Source: Bradyrhizobium sp. LTSP885 (lineage in GTDB: Bacteria; Pseudomonadota; Alphaproteobacteria; Rhizobiales; Xanthobacteraceae). From it: a stretch of 64,000 nt of DNA. Of this stretch, positions 44,653 through 52,558 are shown in pieces. Each line of letters starts with the position of its first letter. The first letter of the stretch is position 1. The stretch spans positions 186,001 to 250,000 of the forward strand of contig NZ_JYMT01000042.1 of NCBI RefSeq assembly GCF_000938305.1, in the 5' to 3' direction. The position numbers and the translations under genes are program-made. The notes beneath the pieces are model-generated. The model saw only the letters and a list, made by a program, of their open reading frames with translations. It made no database searches and was not told the DNA's origin.

Positions 44653-45132
44653 ATGAATTTCTCTTCGCTTGTTGGGCGGCTTCGCCCGTCGCTGATGGCC
44701 TCGCTCGTCATCATGTTCGGCGCACTGGCAGGCCCGGCTGCGCAGGCCGCGTCCTTCCAGCCGCTCGAGATCGTCACCAAGTCAGGCGTTCACGTGTTCT
44801 CGGTGGAGATCGCGACCACGGAGCAGGAGAAGGAAACCGGCCTGATGTACCGGAAGGAGCTGGCGGACGGCAAAGGCATGCTGTTCGACTTCTCGCCGGA
44901 GCAGGAGGTGTCGATGTGGATGAAGAACACCTATGTCTCGCTCGACATGATCTTCATCCGCGCTGACGGCCGCATCCTGCGGATCGCCGAAAGCACCGAG
45001 CCGCTCTCGACCAAGATCATCCCGTCGCGCGGGCTGGCCAAGGGCGTCCTGGAGGTGGTGGCGGGGACCGCGCAGAAATACGGCATCCAGCCCGGCGATC
45101 GGGTCGGGCATCCGCTGTTCAGCGGGCATTAG
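44653..45132 (+). CDS. DUF192 family secreted protein
   Basis: A 159-residue protein with a signal peptide (about residues 1-32, cleavage after AQA) and a DUF192 domain: ETGLMYRKEL, GMLFDF, WMKNTYVSLDMIFI and GDRV. The fold is a small beta-barrel of unknown function, commonly exported. Its TAG stop forms the first three bases of a dispersed repeat copy. Confidence 0.88.
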   Translation: MNFSSLVGRLRPSLMASLVIMFGALAGPAAQAASFQPLEIVTKSGVHVFSVEIATTEQEKETGLMYRKELADGKGMLFDFSPEQEVSMWMKNTYVSLDMIFIRADGRILRIAESTEPLSTKIIPSRGLAKGVLEVVAGTAQKYGIQPGDRVGHPLFSGH

Positions 45133-45235
45133 AGCGTTTTCGAGCGAAGTGGATACCGGTTCGCGTTAAGAAAACGCGTCAAAACAACAATCCAGGGCCC
45201 CGTTCCGATTCCATCGGAACGGAAACGGCTCTGGC
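45130..45235. repeat. TAGAGC-type intergenic repeat, copy 4
   Basis: Same orientation as copy 3. It begins TAGAGCGTTTTCGAGCGAAG and ends with the hairpin CCGTTCCGAT/ATCGGAACGG. It starts with the stop codon of the DUF192 gene. Confidence 0.88.
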
Positions 45236-45324
45236 TTTTCGGCTGAAAACGCTATGAAAACGCCTGAACCGGTGCCTTGCTGACGCCGGTTTATGCGTGT
45301 ATCGACATGGCTTCTCGGAAACCT

Positions 45325-45401
45325 CGGGGTATAGCGCAGCCTGGTAGCGCGGCAGTTTTGGGTACTGCAGGTCGTTGGTTCGAATCCAGCTGCCCCGACC
45401 A
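45325..45401 (+). tRNA. tRNA-Pro (anticodon TGG)
   Basis: Cloverleaf: acceptor CGGGGTA with matching 3' strand ending TGCCCCGACCA, D-loop AGCCTGGTAGCGC, anticodon stem GCAGT/ACTGC with loop TTTGGGT (anticodon TGG), T-arm GGTTCGAATCC. The CCA is encoded. Confidence 0.95.
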
Positions 45402-45483
45402 ACCCTTTCCCTTTGCCATCCTCTGGAACCTGCCGCGGACGCTAAAGACCGGCCGCGTGCGCGGCGGCGGCATGCCCATAAGG

Positions 45484-45510
45484 AAAACCCCGCGGGCGGC
45501 GCGGGGTTTT
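45484..45510 (+). terminator. Terminator downstream of tRNA-Pro
   Basis: The hairpin arms AAAACCCCGC and GCGGGGTTTT flank a short GC-rich loop and end in a T-run. It lies 83 nt after the tRNA 3' end. Confidence 0.75.
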
Positions 45511-45525
45511 CAGTCGGCAGCAATC

Positions 45526-45654
45526 GGGATTTAAGGGCCAGCGCTGCCGGCATTGTGATAAACTAGAGATTGCATCTTAAAATGCAACAGCGCCGCCTGA
45601 ACGGAATATGATCATCCAGGCGGCGCTGCGCGAATTACTGGGCCCTTAAATCCC
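45526..45654. repeat. Nested inverted-repeat element (129 bp)
   Basis: Outer arms GGGATTTAAGGGCC (45526-45539) and GGCCCTTAAATCCC (45641-45654) are perfect; an inner pair AGCGCCGCCTG (45589-45599) and CAGGCGGCGCT (45617-45627) is also perfect; a third small pair TTGCAT/ATGCAA lies between. It looks like a small non-coding mobile or structural element; I see no ORF or flanking target duplication. Confidence 0.7.
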
Positions 45655-45830
45655 CAGTCTGTGTTGGTCGCGCCTTGAGCTGAAAAGGTTCAAGGGAAAG
45701 CAAGTATTTTCAGCCGCTTGCCGCAGAGCGGGGGGCTCTCCTCAATGCACAAATGGATGTGGCTTGCCGATCGAGCAGGCGGGCTGGCAGGGTAGCGCCG
45801 CCCCAAAACAAAAATCAGCGAGGAGACACC

Positions 45831-46607
45831 ATGGCGCGCAAACTGATCGATATCTCGGTTCCCCTGCAGAATGACGTGCCGGCCGATCCGCCCGGTCTCC
45901 ACCCGACTATCCATTACAGCGATCACCAGCAGGGACTGCCGCGCATGCTGCAGTTCTTCGAGGGGCTGAAGGCCGAGGAACTGCCCGACGGCCAGGGTTG
46001 GGCGATGGAGATGGTGTCGCTCTCCACCCACAACGGCACGCATCTCGATGCGCCCTGGCACTTCCATCCGACGATGAACCGCGGCGAGCGGTCCTGGACC
46101 ATCGATGAAGTGCCGCTGGACTGGTGCTTTCAACCGGGCGTGAAGCTCGACTTCCGGCATCTGCCTGATGGCTACGTGGCGACAGCTGATGACGTCGAAG
46201 CCGAGCTGAAGCGCATCGGCCATACGCTGTCGCCGCTCGATATCGTCGTCGTCAACACCAGCGCCGGCGCCAAATATGGTCGGCCCGATTACGTCACCTC
46301 GGGCTGCGGCATGGGCTATGAAGCCACGATGTATCTGCTCGAGCGCGGCGTGCGGCTGACCGGCATCGACGGCTGGAGCTGGGACGCACCGTTCGTCTAC
46401 ACCGCGAAGAAATATGCCGAGACAAAGGACGCGAGCCTGATCTGGGAAGGTCACAAGGCCGGCCGCCATATCGGCTATTGTCACATCGAGAAGCTGCACA
46501 ATCTGGAGCAGCTGCCATCGACCGGCTTCATGGTCTCGTGCTTCCCGGTGAAGATCGAGCGCGCGTCGGCGGGATGGACGAGGGCGGTCGCGATCGTTGA
46601 CGGCTAA
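45831..46607 (+). CDS. Cyclase family protein (kynurenine formamidase-like)
   Basis: A 258-residue protein of the cyclase family. The metal motif STHNGTHLDAPWHF (HxGTHxDxPxH) is clear, followed by IDEVPLDWC and the TGIDGWSWDAPF segment. Family members include bacterial kynurenine formamidase and aryl-polyketide or amide hydrolases; the actual substrate is not evident. AGGAGACACC lies before ATG 45831. It stands alone. Confidence 0.88.
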   Translation: MARKLIDISVPLQNDVPADPPGLHPTIHYSDHQQGLPRMLQFFEGLKAEELPDGQGWAMEMVSLSTHNGTHLDAPWHFHPTMNRGERSWTIDEVPLDWCFQPGVKLDFRHLPDGYVATADDVEAELKRIGHTLSPLDIVVVNTSAGAKYGRPDYVTSGCGMGYEATMYLLERGVRLTGIDGWSWDAPFVYTAKKYAETKDASLIWEGHKAGRHIGYCHIEKLHNLEQLPSTGFMVSCFPVKIERASAGWTRAVAIVDG

Positions 46608-47048
46608 CTGTTCCCTTGCAAAAGTCCGCAAACGCCATAGGCGATAGTCCTGGGCGAGGGTGCTTGCGTGATTTCGGAATAATGGAACAATACCGCTGAG
46701 TTGCCCGACATGTCAAGTAGTCGTGTCGAGCGCCGGCAGCGGCCGGCTACTTTGCATGAGGTTGTTTTCGATATTTTGGCAGTGCGCTCAGTTGCAGAAG
46801 CCGCGAATGCCATATGCGATAGCCCTGGGGGGAACACGGGCGATCCGATCAATCCCGCTGATTGTTGCCGCGAGGCTACAGCCTGACGCAGGTAAATGTG
46901 CCCTAATACACGTCGTGGTCGCGAGCGGTTCGATGACTGAGCACGGTAGCTCGTCATGGTATGACCTGATGGTTTCGCAGTTCTCTCCCGTGGACTTGAG
47001 CCCCGGCGTTGTCCGGGGCTCTCTCTTGTCCGATGACGGGGCGAGGAG
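46608..47048. other. Intergenic region with a short direct repeat (441 bp)
   Basis: The ~40-bp stretch at about 46617-46656 (GCCATAGGCGATAGTCCTGG) recurs in diverged form at about 46790-46829 (GCCATATGCGATAGCCCTGG), in the same orientation. A hairpin GAGCCCCGG/CCGGGGCTC followed by TCTCTT is at 46998-47021. The open frames here lack ribosome sites and family similarity. Confidence 0.55.
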
Positions 47049-48503
47049 CTATCGGGAAGCTTGTATCTCCGCGCCGCGCCCCAGCGCAAACTGGCCGACC
47101 GGCCCCTCGACGTGAAAGTCGAGCCCGGTCATCTTCGCAAACAGATCGATATTGGTGGTGCCGATCGCACAGCCGCCGAGGCCCAGATCGGTTGCCATCA
47201 TGTACAGCGTCTGGGTCAGCACGCCGACATCCTTCAGGATCAGCGCATAAGCGATCGCGCTGTACTTCCAGGAAATCCGGCCAAATCGCGCTGCGATCGT
47301 GATCAGGATCTGCGGCGGCGATGTCGCGTCCATGGCAAAGACGGCGCTTTGCAACATGGATTCGAAGTGTTGCGGGTGGACGTCGATGGCTGCGAGCGCG
47401 TGCGCATCGGCGTCATAGTGATAGAACCCCCGCGCCAGGCCGTCGCAATTCGCAACCGCCAGATAGAGCTCGAGCTCATAGGCGCTGCCCGCCCCAGGAT
47501 AGGGCCGGCCGGTGTATTCGATGTCAGGGCCGTCGTCGGCGAATTCAAGCTGGCTGCTCCATTTCGACCTGATGCGCGCGACGCTGTCGAGCAGCGTCGA
47601 AAGCTCAGCCAGCGTGATTGGTTTCTGGTCATCGAAATCGCGCGTGGAATGCCGTTCGTGCAGCAGTTTTTCAAACGGTGAGGCGGTCCTGCTGGACTCC
47701 TGCAGCTTGATGGTCTTGCCGGGCCAGGTGGGCCGCACCGCCGGCAGTGGCGCGATCAGGCCGGTGTGCGGATAGAGGCCGCCCAGCGGATTGGCCTGCC
47801 GGCCTTCCGTGCTGCGGGTATGGAACAGCAGGTCGTGAAAATCCCACAGCACAAGGCCGTCATCGCCCTCCGCCTGCCGGAGCGCATCGGGTTTTGCGGT
47901 GTCGACCTCGATCAGGATCTGGCAATCCAGCAGCAGCGCGAGCAATGCCGGTCCCGGGTAGTCGTCGCGACGCCTGATGCGGCTGACCGTCTGCGGCGTG
48001 GCGAGGATCGTGAGCAGGGGCGCAATTCGGGGATCGCAGATCCTGAACACGGCGCCGGCCCGCGGTGATTCCAGGATCATGTCGGTGCCGCGCCGCCGCA
48101 GATAGGCGAAGCGTGACAGCGCGATCGTCGTCGCGTCGCCAAGTTTTGGCGTTCGTGGCCAGTAATCCGGGATCTGCGGTTCGATCACCACCAAATCATC
48201 ATCGGTGTCCGCGCGCCGCAGGTGGTATTCCACGAGACCGCGGCGCGCCAATTGCCGGATCAGGCGCTCGACATCTCGCTCGACCGCATCACCTTCAGTC
48301 GAAGGGAGAGCCAAGCCCGACCGCAAGTCCTGGGCGCGCTCCGCTGCCGCGGCGCCGAAAATCCCCAGCGGCTCCGCATAGCCGTCGAAATGCGCGGCTA
48401 TGCTTCCGTCAGCCTGCGCATCGAGGGTGACTTGCGCATTGAGCCGAGCGAACAGAGCCGGCGGCGCGGCGCTTTGCGATTTCTTTTTCGTGGGCGCGCG
48501 CAC
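47049..48503 (-). CDS. SagB-type dehydrogenase (TOMM/LAP biosynthesis)
   Basis: A 484-residue flavin oxidoreductase of the SagB/nitroreductase family that oxidises azolines to azoles in thiazole/oxazole peptides. The C-terminal ~200 residues form the nitroreductase fold, with LHERHSTRDFDD, PYPGAGSAYELELYLAVAN, and the FMN region DLGLGGCAIGTTN. The N-terminal half is extra and resembles the leader-binding or scaffold part seen in long SagB proteins. It begins 12 bp after the cyclodehydratase stop. It is the last gene of the minus-strand TOMM cluster. Confidence 0.9.
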   Translation of the reverse strand: MRAPTKKKSQSAAPPALFARLNAQVTLDAQADGSIAAHFDGYAEPLGIFGAAAAERAQDLRSGLALPSTEGDAVERDVERLIRQLARRGLVEYHLRRADTDDDLVVIEPQIPDYWPRTPKLGDATTIALSRFAYLRRRGTDMILESPRAGAVFRICDPRIAPLLTILATPQTVSRIRRRDDYPGPALLALLLDCQILIEVDTAKPDALRQAEGDDGLVLWDFHDLLFHTRSTEGRQANPLGGLYPHTGLIAPLPAVRPTWPGKTIKLQESSRTASPFEKLLHERHSTRDFDDQKPITLAELSTLLDSVARIRSKWSSQLEFADDGPDIEYTGRPYPGAGSAYELELYLAVANCDGLARGFYHYDADAHALAAIDVHPQHFESMLQSAVFAMDATSPPQILITIAARFGRISWKYSAIAYALILKDVGVLTQTLYMMATDLGLGGCAIGTTNIDLFAKMTGLDFHVEGPVGQFALGRGAEIQASR

Positions 48504-48515
48504 GCCGGAATCACC

Positions 48516-50768
48516 TCAACTATGCGGGAGGAACGGCGTCAGTTCGCTTTCCAGCGACGGCCGATCGCGCAATCCAAGCTTGACGGGGACATCATAGAGC
48601 CGCCCCGGCCCGAAGCGGCGATAGAAATGCCGCATGCCGGGAACGATGACCCGGACCACCGGAACCTCGACGTCCGGCCGGGTCTGATCCAGCACCAGAA
48701 AGTCCATCCCGGCGCGCGCCGCGATCTCGACACAGGCATCGGCCTGCGCGCGCGCATTGTCGAGCGGCACCTTGGCCGCGGGGGCGGGCGGAATGATCGG
48801 ATTGGGATCCGGAATCAGGAACGGATAGTCTTCCAACCGCAGCGGATTGATGCCATCGAGGCTCGGCTTTTCGCCCGTGCCGCCGCCCATCAGTCCGATC
48901 GACAGGAACTGGTTCAACTCCGTCAACGACCGCAGCAGGGCGATGCGTGGGTCGAAGTGCGAGCCGGAGCCGAACTCGATATTCTCCTGTCCGTTCTGCA
49001 TCCAGTGCACGATCGCGACATAGGTCGGGATGGCGAGATCGCTGGTGATGTCGAGCACCCACAGCTTGCGGCCGGATTCCTCGAGCTGGGACTTGAGATC
49101 ACGAACATAGGAATCATCGAACTGGTTGAGATCGACTTCCGCCCGCCGCGATCGGTTGTACCACCAGATCGCGTAGGCATCGCGCTCCATCAGTTCAAGG
49201 AAGCCTTGTGTGATCGCCTCCTCGCGGGTGTTGCCGGCCGCGCAGCCGTTGGAATCGGCGGCGAAGCCTGCCGGGCCCTCGTAGAAAAAATACAGCAAGC
49301 TGGTTGGGATCTGGCGGAAGCGTTTGTCGCGCAGCGACCAGACCGGGGTCCATTCGATCCGTTCCGACGGATCGAACGGTTCCGGCGCCGGTTGGGTGGG
49401 ATGCGAATCGTCGTGATTGTGCACGCTGCGGGTGCGGAACTGCTCTTCGCTGAACAGCAGGATGTCGTTCGGGCGGATCGCATCACCTGCCGGAAAATCG
49501 GTGAAACGTTTTCGAGCCCGGATTTCGTCGCCTTGAAAGATTCCCGAATAGCGCTCGATCGCTTCCATCAATGCGCTGGCTTCGCCTTGCTCGGCGGTGC
49601 TGCCCTTGCCGAAGCTGCCGCCGCTTAGCCCTGAGCGGAGCTGGTCGACGCTCTGCGCCGGCGCGGAGAAATTGTGCTGGGCGTAGAAATTGGTGTTCAT
49701 CGGCAGATCGACTTCGATCCGCTCCAGCCGCGTTACCACGCCGGTGAGCGGGCTGACGTGCTTCTTGAACTTCGCCACCGTGGCGCGCGACGACACGGCG
49801 CGATAGCCGCCGCTGGTCATGACGAGCTTGGCGCCCGGTCCCAATTCGATCGGCTGTGGTGCCCGCCGCGGGTTTTGCAGTTTCTTGCTGCCGCAGGTCG
49901 GACATTGCGGGCGATGCGCCACGTAGTGCCTGGCGATGGTCGAGCCCAGCAGGTCGAGGCTCACGATGTGATTGCGCAGATCGGTGCGGAAGCCGCTTGC
50001 GATCGCCTTGGCTATCTCGACCGCCGCAAACTGAATCGCGCTTTGCCCGACGGTGTGCTGCGTAAGCGGCGACACCGCGACCGGACGCGCGCCGCCGCGA
50101 TTGAGGAATCCCTTGACCTCGCGGTTGCGGATCATCCGATCGAACAGACAGGTCCAGCAGGCGCTCTCACCCGGATTGAAGACCGGGCCGACCAGGGGGA
50201 ACACGCCGGAGGGTTGAACCAGCAGCCAGGGAGACTTATCGGAGACCCGAGCAAGGTTGCGCTCGGCCAGCCGCTGGTCGAGATAATCGTTGACCAGCGT
50301 GACCGTGAGGTTGGGCGATGTCTTGACGATGCGGACGCCGATATCCCCGAGCGCCTTGGTCAATTCAGCCGCGCCTTTGACGTCGATCGTTTCAAGCTTC
50401 ACGCGGCAGTTCTGAAGGTTTTGCTCGGCGACCGCGGCGGGCAGGCCGAGACTTTCCCAAAACCCGGCGACAACGTCGTTGGGAGCTGGCGGCTTCGAGA
50501 TCAAATAGCGGCGATCGAGCAGCCGCTTGATAGCTTCATTGATGGTGTCAGGGGGAAATCTTCGCCCGAGGTCGCCAACCAGCTTGGCGACACTGCTTCC
50601 GTTTGTGCCGATTGCCGAAGCAAGCGCGCAGTAGAGCTCGCCGTGAAGAAAGAATTTGCGGTCTTCTGAATAGAGGCAGACGACATCGGGAGGCAGTACG
50701 TAGGCCGTGAAATTCGGTGCGAACTGCAAAACGTCCTTGTTGGCCTGCGGAGTGGATTTTTTGGGCAA
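48516..50768 (-). CDS. Fused TOMM cyclodehydratase (E1-like leader-binding domain plus YcaO)
   Basis: A 750-residue fusion. Residues ~1-310 form the E1/ThiF-like leader-recognition part (SagC-type; Zn cysteines C204/C207 and C289/C292 in CWTC and CPTC). Residues ~320-750 form the YcaO domain that uses ATP to cyclise Cys (and Ser/Thr) of the precursor; ATP motifs GEASALMEAIERYSG (395-409) and GFLELMERDAYA (522-533) are intact. The usual PxPxP C-terminus is only partial (TPFLPHS). The precursor gene lies 215 bp upstream on the same strand. I find no separate transporter. Confidence 0.93.
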   Translation of the reverse strand: MPKKSTPQANKDVLQFAPNFTAYVLPPDVVCLYSEDRKFFLHGELYCALASAIGTNGSSVAKLVGDLGRRFPPDTINEAIKRLLDRRYLISKPPAPNDVVAGFWESLGLPAAVAEQNLQNCRVKLETIDVKGAAELTKALGDIGVRIVKTSPNLTVTLVNDYLDQRLAERNLARVSDKSPWLLVQPSGVFPLVGPVFNPGESACWTCLFDRMIRNREVKGFLNRGGARPVAVSPLTQHTVGQSAIQFAAVEIAKAIASGFRTDLRNHIVSLDLLGSTIARHYVAHRPQCPTCGSKKLQNPRRAPQPIELGPGAKLVMTSGGYRAVSSRATVAKFKKHVSPLTGVVTRLERIEVDLPMNTNFYAQHNFSAPAQSVDQLRSGLSGGSFGKGSTAEQGEASALMEAIERYSGIFQGDEIRARKRFTDFPAGDAIRPNDILLFSEEQFRTRSVHNHDDSHPTQPAPEPFDPSERIEWTPVWSLRDKRFRQIPTSLLYFFYEGPAGFAADSNGCAAGNTREEAITQGFLELMERDAYAIWWYNRSRRAEVDLNQFDDSYVRDLKSQLEESGRKLWVLDITSDLAIPTYVAIVHWMQNGQENIEFGSGSHFDPRIALLRSLTELNQFLSIGLMGGGTGEKPSLDGINPLRLEDYPFLIPDPNPIIPPAPAAKVPLDNARAQADACVEIAARAGMDFLVLDQTRPDVEVPVVRVIVPGMRHFYRRFGPGRLYDVPVKLGLRDRPSLESELTPFLPHS

Positions 50769-50873
50769 AGACTCGTTCCTGTACAGCTTGCGCGCCGATG
50801 TTGCGGAGCAGGCAAGGCGTTGAGCTCAGCGTCCCCACGCTGTTGCCCGAAGCGCGCCGCGCCATGACACATC

Positions 50874-50921
50874 ACAACATGAAACGGCGACAACATGGAA
50901 GGTCGACAACATGAAATGGCC
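50874..50921. repeat. Three tandem 16-bp repeats
   Basis: ACAACATGAAACGGCG, ACAACATGGAAGGTCG and ACAACATGAAATGGCC follow directly on one another in the untranslated gap between the TOMM precursor and the cyclodehydratase gene. Confidence 0.7.
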
Positions 50922-50948
50922 GGGCCGACCTGCGTCGAACCCGGCCAT
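50916..50948. promoter_or_regulatory. Hairpin between TOMM precursor and enzyme genes
   Basis: ATGGCCGGG at 50916-50924 is complementary to CCCGGCCAT at 50940-50948. On the minus strand it lies 36 nt after the precursor stop and has no strong T-run, fitting a partial terminator or processing stem that keeps precursor mRNA more abundant than the enzymes. Confidence 0.5.
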
Positions 50949-50983
50949 GACGATTGATGTTGGTCAACGCGATGCTGTCTGGC

Positions 50984-51361
50984 TTAGCAGACGCGGCAGG
51001 CGCCCCACGACAGGCAGCAGCCGCCGCCGCAACCACCGCCGCAGCGGCAACCACGACAACCGCGGCAGCCACGGCAACCGCGGCAACCGCCGCAGCCGCG
51101 CCACGCGACCTGAACGCCAGCTCCGACGTTCTCCTTGTCGAACAGGTGGAACGTTGCCAGGCTGACGTCGGCGATTTCTTCCTCGCCGAGTGTGATGGCT
51201 TGGGTCGGCACGTAGTGCGAAGTCTGCGGCAAGTCCGCCGCCGGCACTGCCGATGCGGACGCACTTCCCACCAGTGAGAGAGTCAATCCGGCCGCACCCA
51301 ACGCGGGCATGGCGGCCTTGGTCACACGCTTCCGCTTGGGGGCTTGCTTCACCCGTGGCAT
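50984..51361 (-). CDS. TOMM/LAP precursor peptide (Cys/Gly-rich core)
   Basis: A 125-residue precursor. Residues 1-38 look like a Sec-type signal (KRKRVTKAAMPALGAAGL, then SVGSASASA-like AxA). Residues ~39-80 form a leader ending SLATFHLFDKENVGAG; the core (~88-125) has 12 Cys in repeated GGC/RGC units, one Ser, and ends GACRVC. GGAGG lies 9 nt before ATG 51361. It is followed on the same strand by the cyclodehydratase-YcaO fusion and SagB enzymes. The composition fits a linear azole peptide with up to a dozen thiazoles. I cannot name a known product. Confidence 0.88.
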   Translation of the reverse strand: MPRVKQAPKRKRVTKAAMPALGAAGLTLSLVGSASASAVPAADLPQTSHYVPTQAITLGEEEIADVSLATFHLFDKENVGAGVQVAWRGCGGCRGCRGCRGCRGCRCGGGCGGGCCLSWGACRVC

Positions 51362-51413
51362 AGTCGCATCCTCCATTCCTGATAAAACTGTAGTCTCGAG
51401 TCCACCCTGCGTA

Positions 51414-51442
51414 TTTGTACGCTCGACAATCTGACCATGCAA
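51414..51442 (-). promoter_or_regulatory. Candidate promoter of the TOMM precursor
   Basis: On the minus strand TTGCAT (51442-51437) and TACAAA (51419-51414) are spaced 17 bp, giving a 5' UTR of about 45 nt. Several phased TTCAT motifs lie just upstream (51479-51527). Confidence 0.4.
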
Positions 51443-51478
51443 GACTCGCTATGCTGTCGCACGACGTTTCGTGATGCA

Positions 51479-51536
51479 TTCATGCTGTTCATCGAGCGTT
51501 CATGCTCTTGTTCATGCTGCGGTTCATCTTGATGAA
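51479..51536. promoter_or_regulatory. Phased TTCAT array upstream of TOMM precursor
   Basis: TTCAT occurs at 51479, 51488, 51499, 51511 and 51523, spaced 9-12 bp (about one helical turn), followed by an inverse ATGAA at 51532. It lies in the divergent gap between the precursor and the VOC gene. Confidence 0.45.
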
Positions 51537-51643
51537 CGAGATCAGCAGCCGGTGCTGTGACGGGCCCTTCGTCGACAATTTCAAGCTGCGCGAAACGCCC
51601 ATGCTGCACTGCGATTACCCTGAGGACGAAGCGAGGAATCGGC

Positions 51644-52534
51644 ATGGAGGGTGATGGCGCGAGCTTCGCCTGGTACGAACTGCTGACCACGGATGTGGCG
51701 GGCGCGAGCACCTTCTACGGCAGCGTGCTGAGCTGGGAAGCGAAGGACATTTCCACGCCCGGGCTTTCTTACAATTTGTTCATGTCAGGCGGGAGCCCGC
51801 GAACCGGCCTGATGGAGCTGCCGGAAGAAGGCAGGCGGCAGGGAGCGATGCCGAGATGGATCGGCTATGTCGGCGTCGGCGATATCGACGCGACCGTTGG
51901 CCGGATTCAAAAGCTTGGCGGCGCCGTCTATGTGCCGCCGACCAACACCAATATCGGCCGCGTCTCGATCGTCGCCGATCCGCAACGGGCGACGTTTGGA
52001 TTGGTGGGCGGTTTGAAGGTCGCTCCGTCGATGGTCGCTGACCTCGATGCGCCCTGGGGTGTCTGCTGGCATGAATTGCTGGCCGCCGACTGGCGCAAGG
52101 CCTTCGGGTTCTACAGCGAGGTTTTCGGCTGGCAGCAAGCTCAGTCCGATTTGGCTGCCGACGAGCCCTATCAGTTGTTCTCGGCTGGCGGGCTGACTGC
52201 CGGCGGTATCTTCAACAAGCGGCCGCTCGAACCGATCCCGTTCTGGCTCTATTACTTCAATGTCGATGACATCGACGCCGCCACAGTGCGGGTGAAGACC
52301 GGCGGCGGACGGGTCTATGCGGGCCCGCTGGAGTTGCCCGACGGCAGCTGGATCGTCCGTTGCCTCGACCCTCAGGGCGCTGCATTTGCTCTGCAGGGAG
52401 CGCGAAGTCAGGACAGCATAGCGAAGGCACCAGCCGCGGAATATAGCTGGACCAGCTCCTGGGGCGGGATCTCGTCGCAGGGCAGGTGGCGCAACGACCG
52501 ACCGGCCGGCAAGGGCCGGCCGCCGGGCAAGTGA
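51644..52534 (+). CDS. VOC family protein with two glyoxalase-like modules
   Basis: A 296-residue protein with two VOC (vicinal oxygen chelate) modules: SFAWYELLTTDVAGASTFYG and CWHELLAADWRKAFGFYSEVFGW start the two betaalphabetabeta halves. Metal ligand positions look partly substituted, as in binding-only members. Such folds include bleomycin-type antibiotic-binding proteins. The gene is divergent from the TOMM cluster, sharing its regulatory gap, so an immunity or binding role is possible but unproven. GCGAGG precedes the ATG. Confidence 0.85.
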   Translation: MEGDGASFAWYELLTTDVAGASTFYGSVLSWEAKDISTPGLSYNLFMSGGSPRTGLMELPEEGRRQGAMPRWIGYVGVGDIDATVGRIQKLGGAVYVPPTNTNIGRVSIVADPQRATFGLVGGLKVAPSMVADLDAPWGVCWHELLAADWRKAFGFYSEVFGWQQAQSDLAADEPYQLFSAGGLTAGGIFNKRPLEPIPFWLYYFNVDDIDAATVRVKTGGGRVYAGPLELPDGSWIVRCLDPQGAAFALQGARSQDSIAKAPAAEYSWTSSWGGISSQGRWRNDRPAGKGRPPGK

Positions 52535-52558
52535 GGCAGATCGTCAGCCGGCCTTCGG

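Larger units (their letters stand above)
45402..45830. other. Intergenic region after tRNA-Pro (429 bp)
   Basis: Contains the tRNA terminator at 45484-45510 and the nested palindrome at 45526-45654. No protein gene is seen; several short frames have no ribosome site. Confidence 0.6.

Noticed and set aside
46998..47021. Hairpin with a T-rich tail as SagB terminator
   Set aside because: The T-rich tail follows on the plus strand, whereas sagB is on the minus strand, so I kept it only as an unassigned hairpin.
46604..47089. A 161-codon minus-strand frame
   Set aside because: It reads through the diverged direct repeats and a hairpin; the protein is low-complexity and the SagB gene overlaps it.
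51349..51711. A 120-codon minus-strand frame over the phased TTCAT array
   Set aside because: Its repeated Met-Asn residues only reflect the TTCAT array; no ribosome site, and the true VOC gene overlaps on the other strand.
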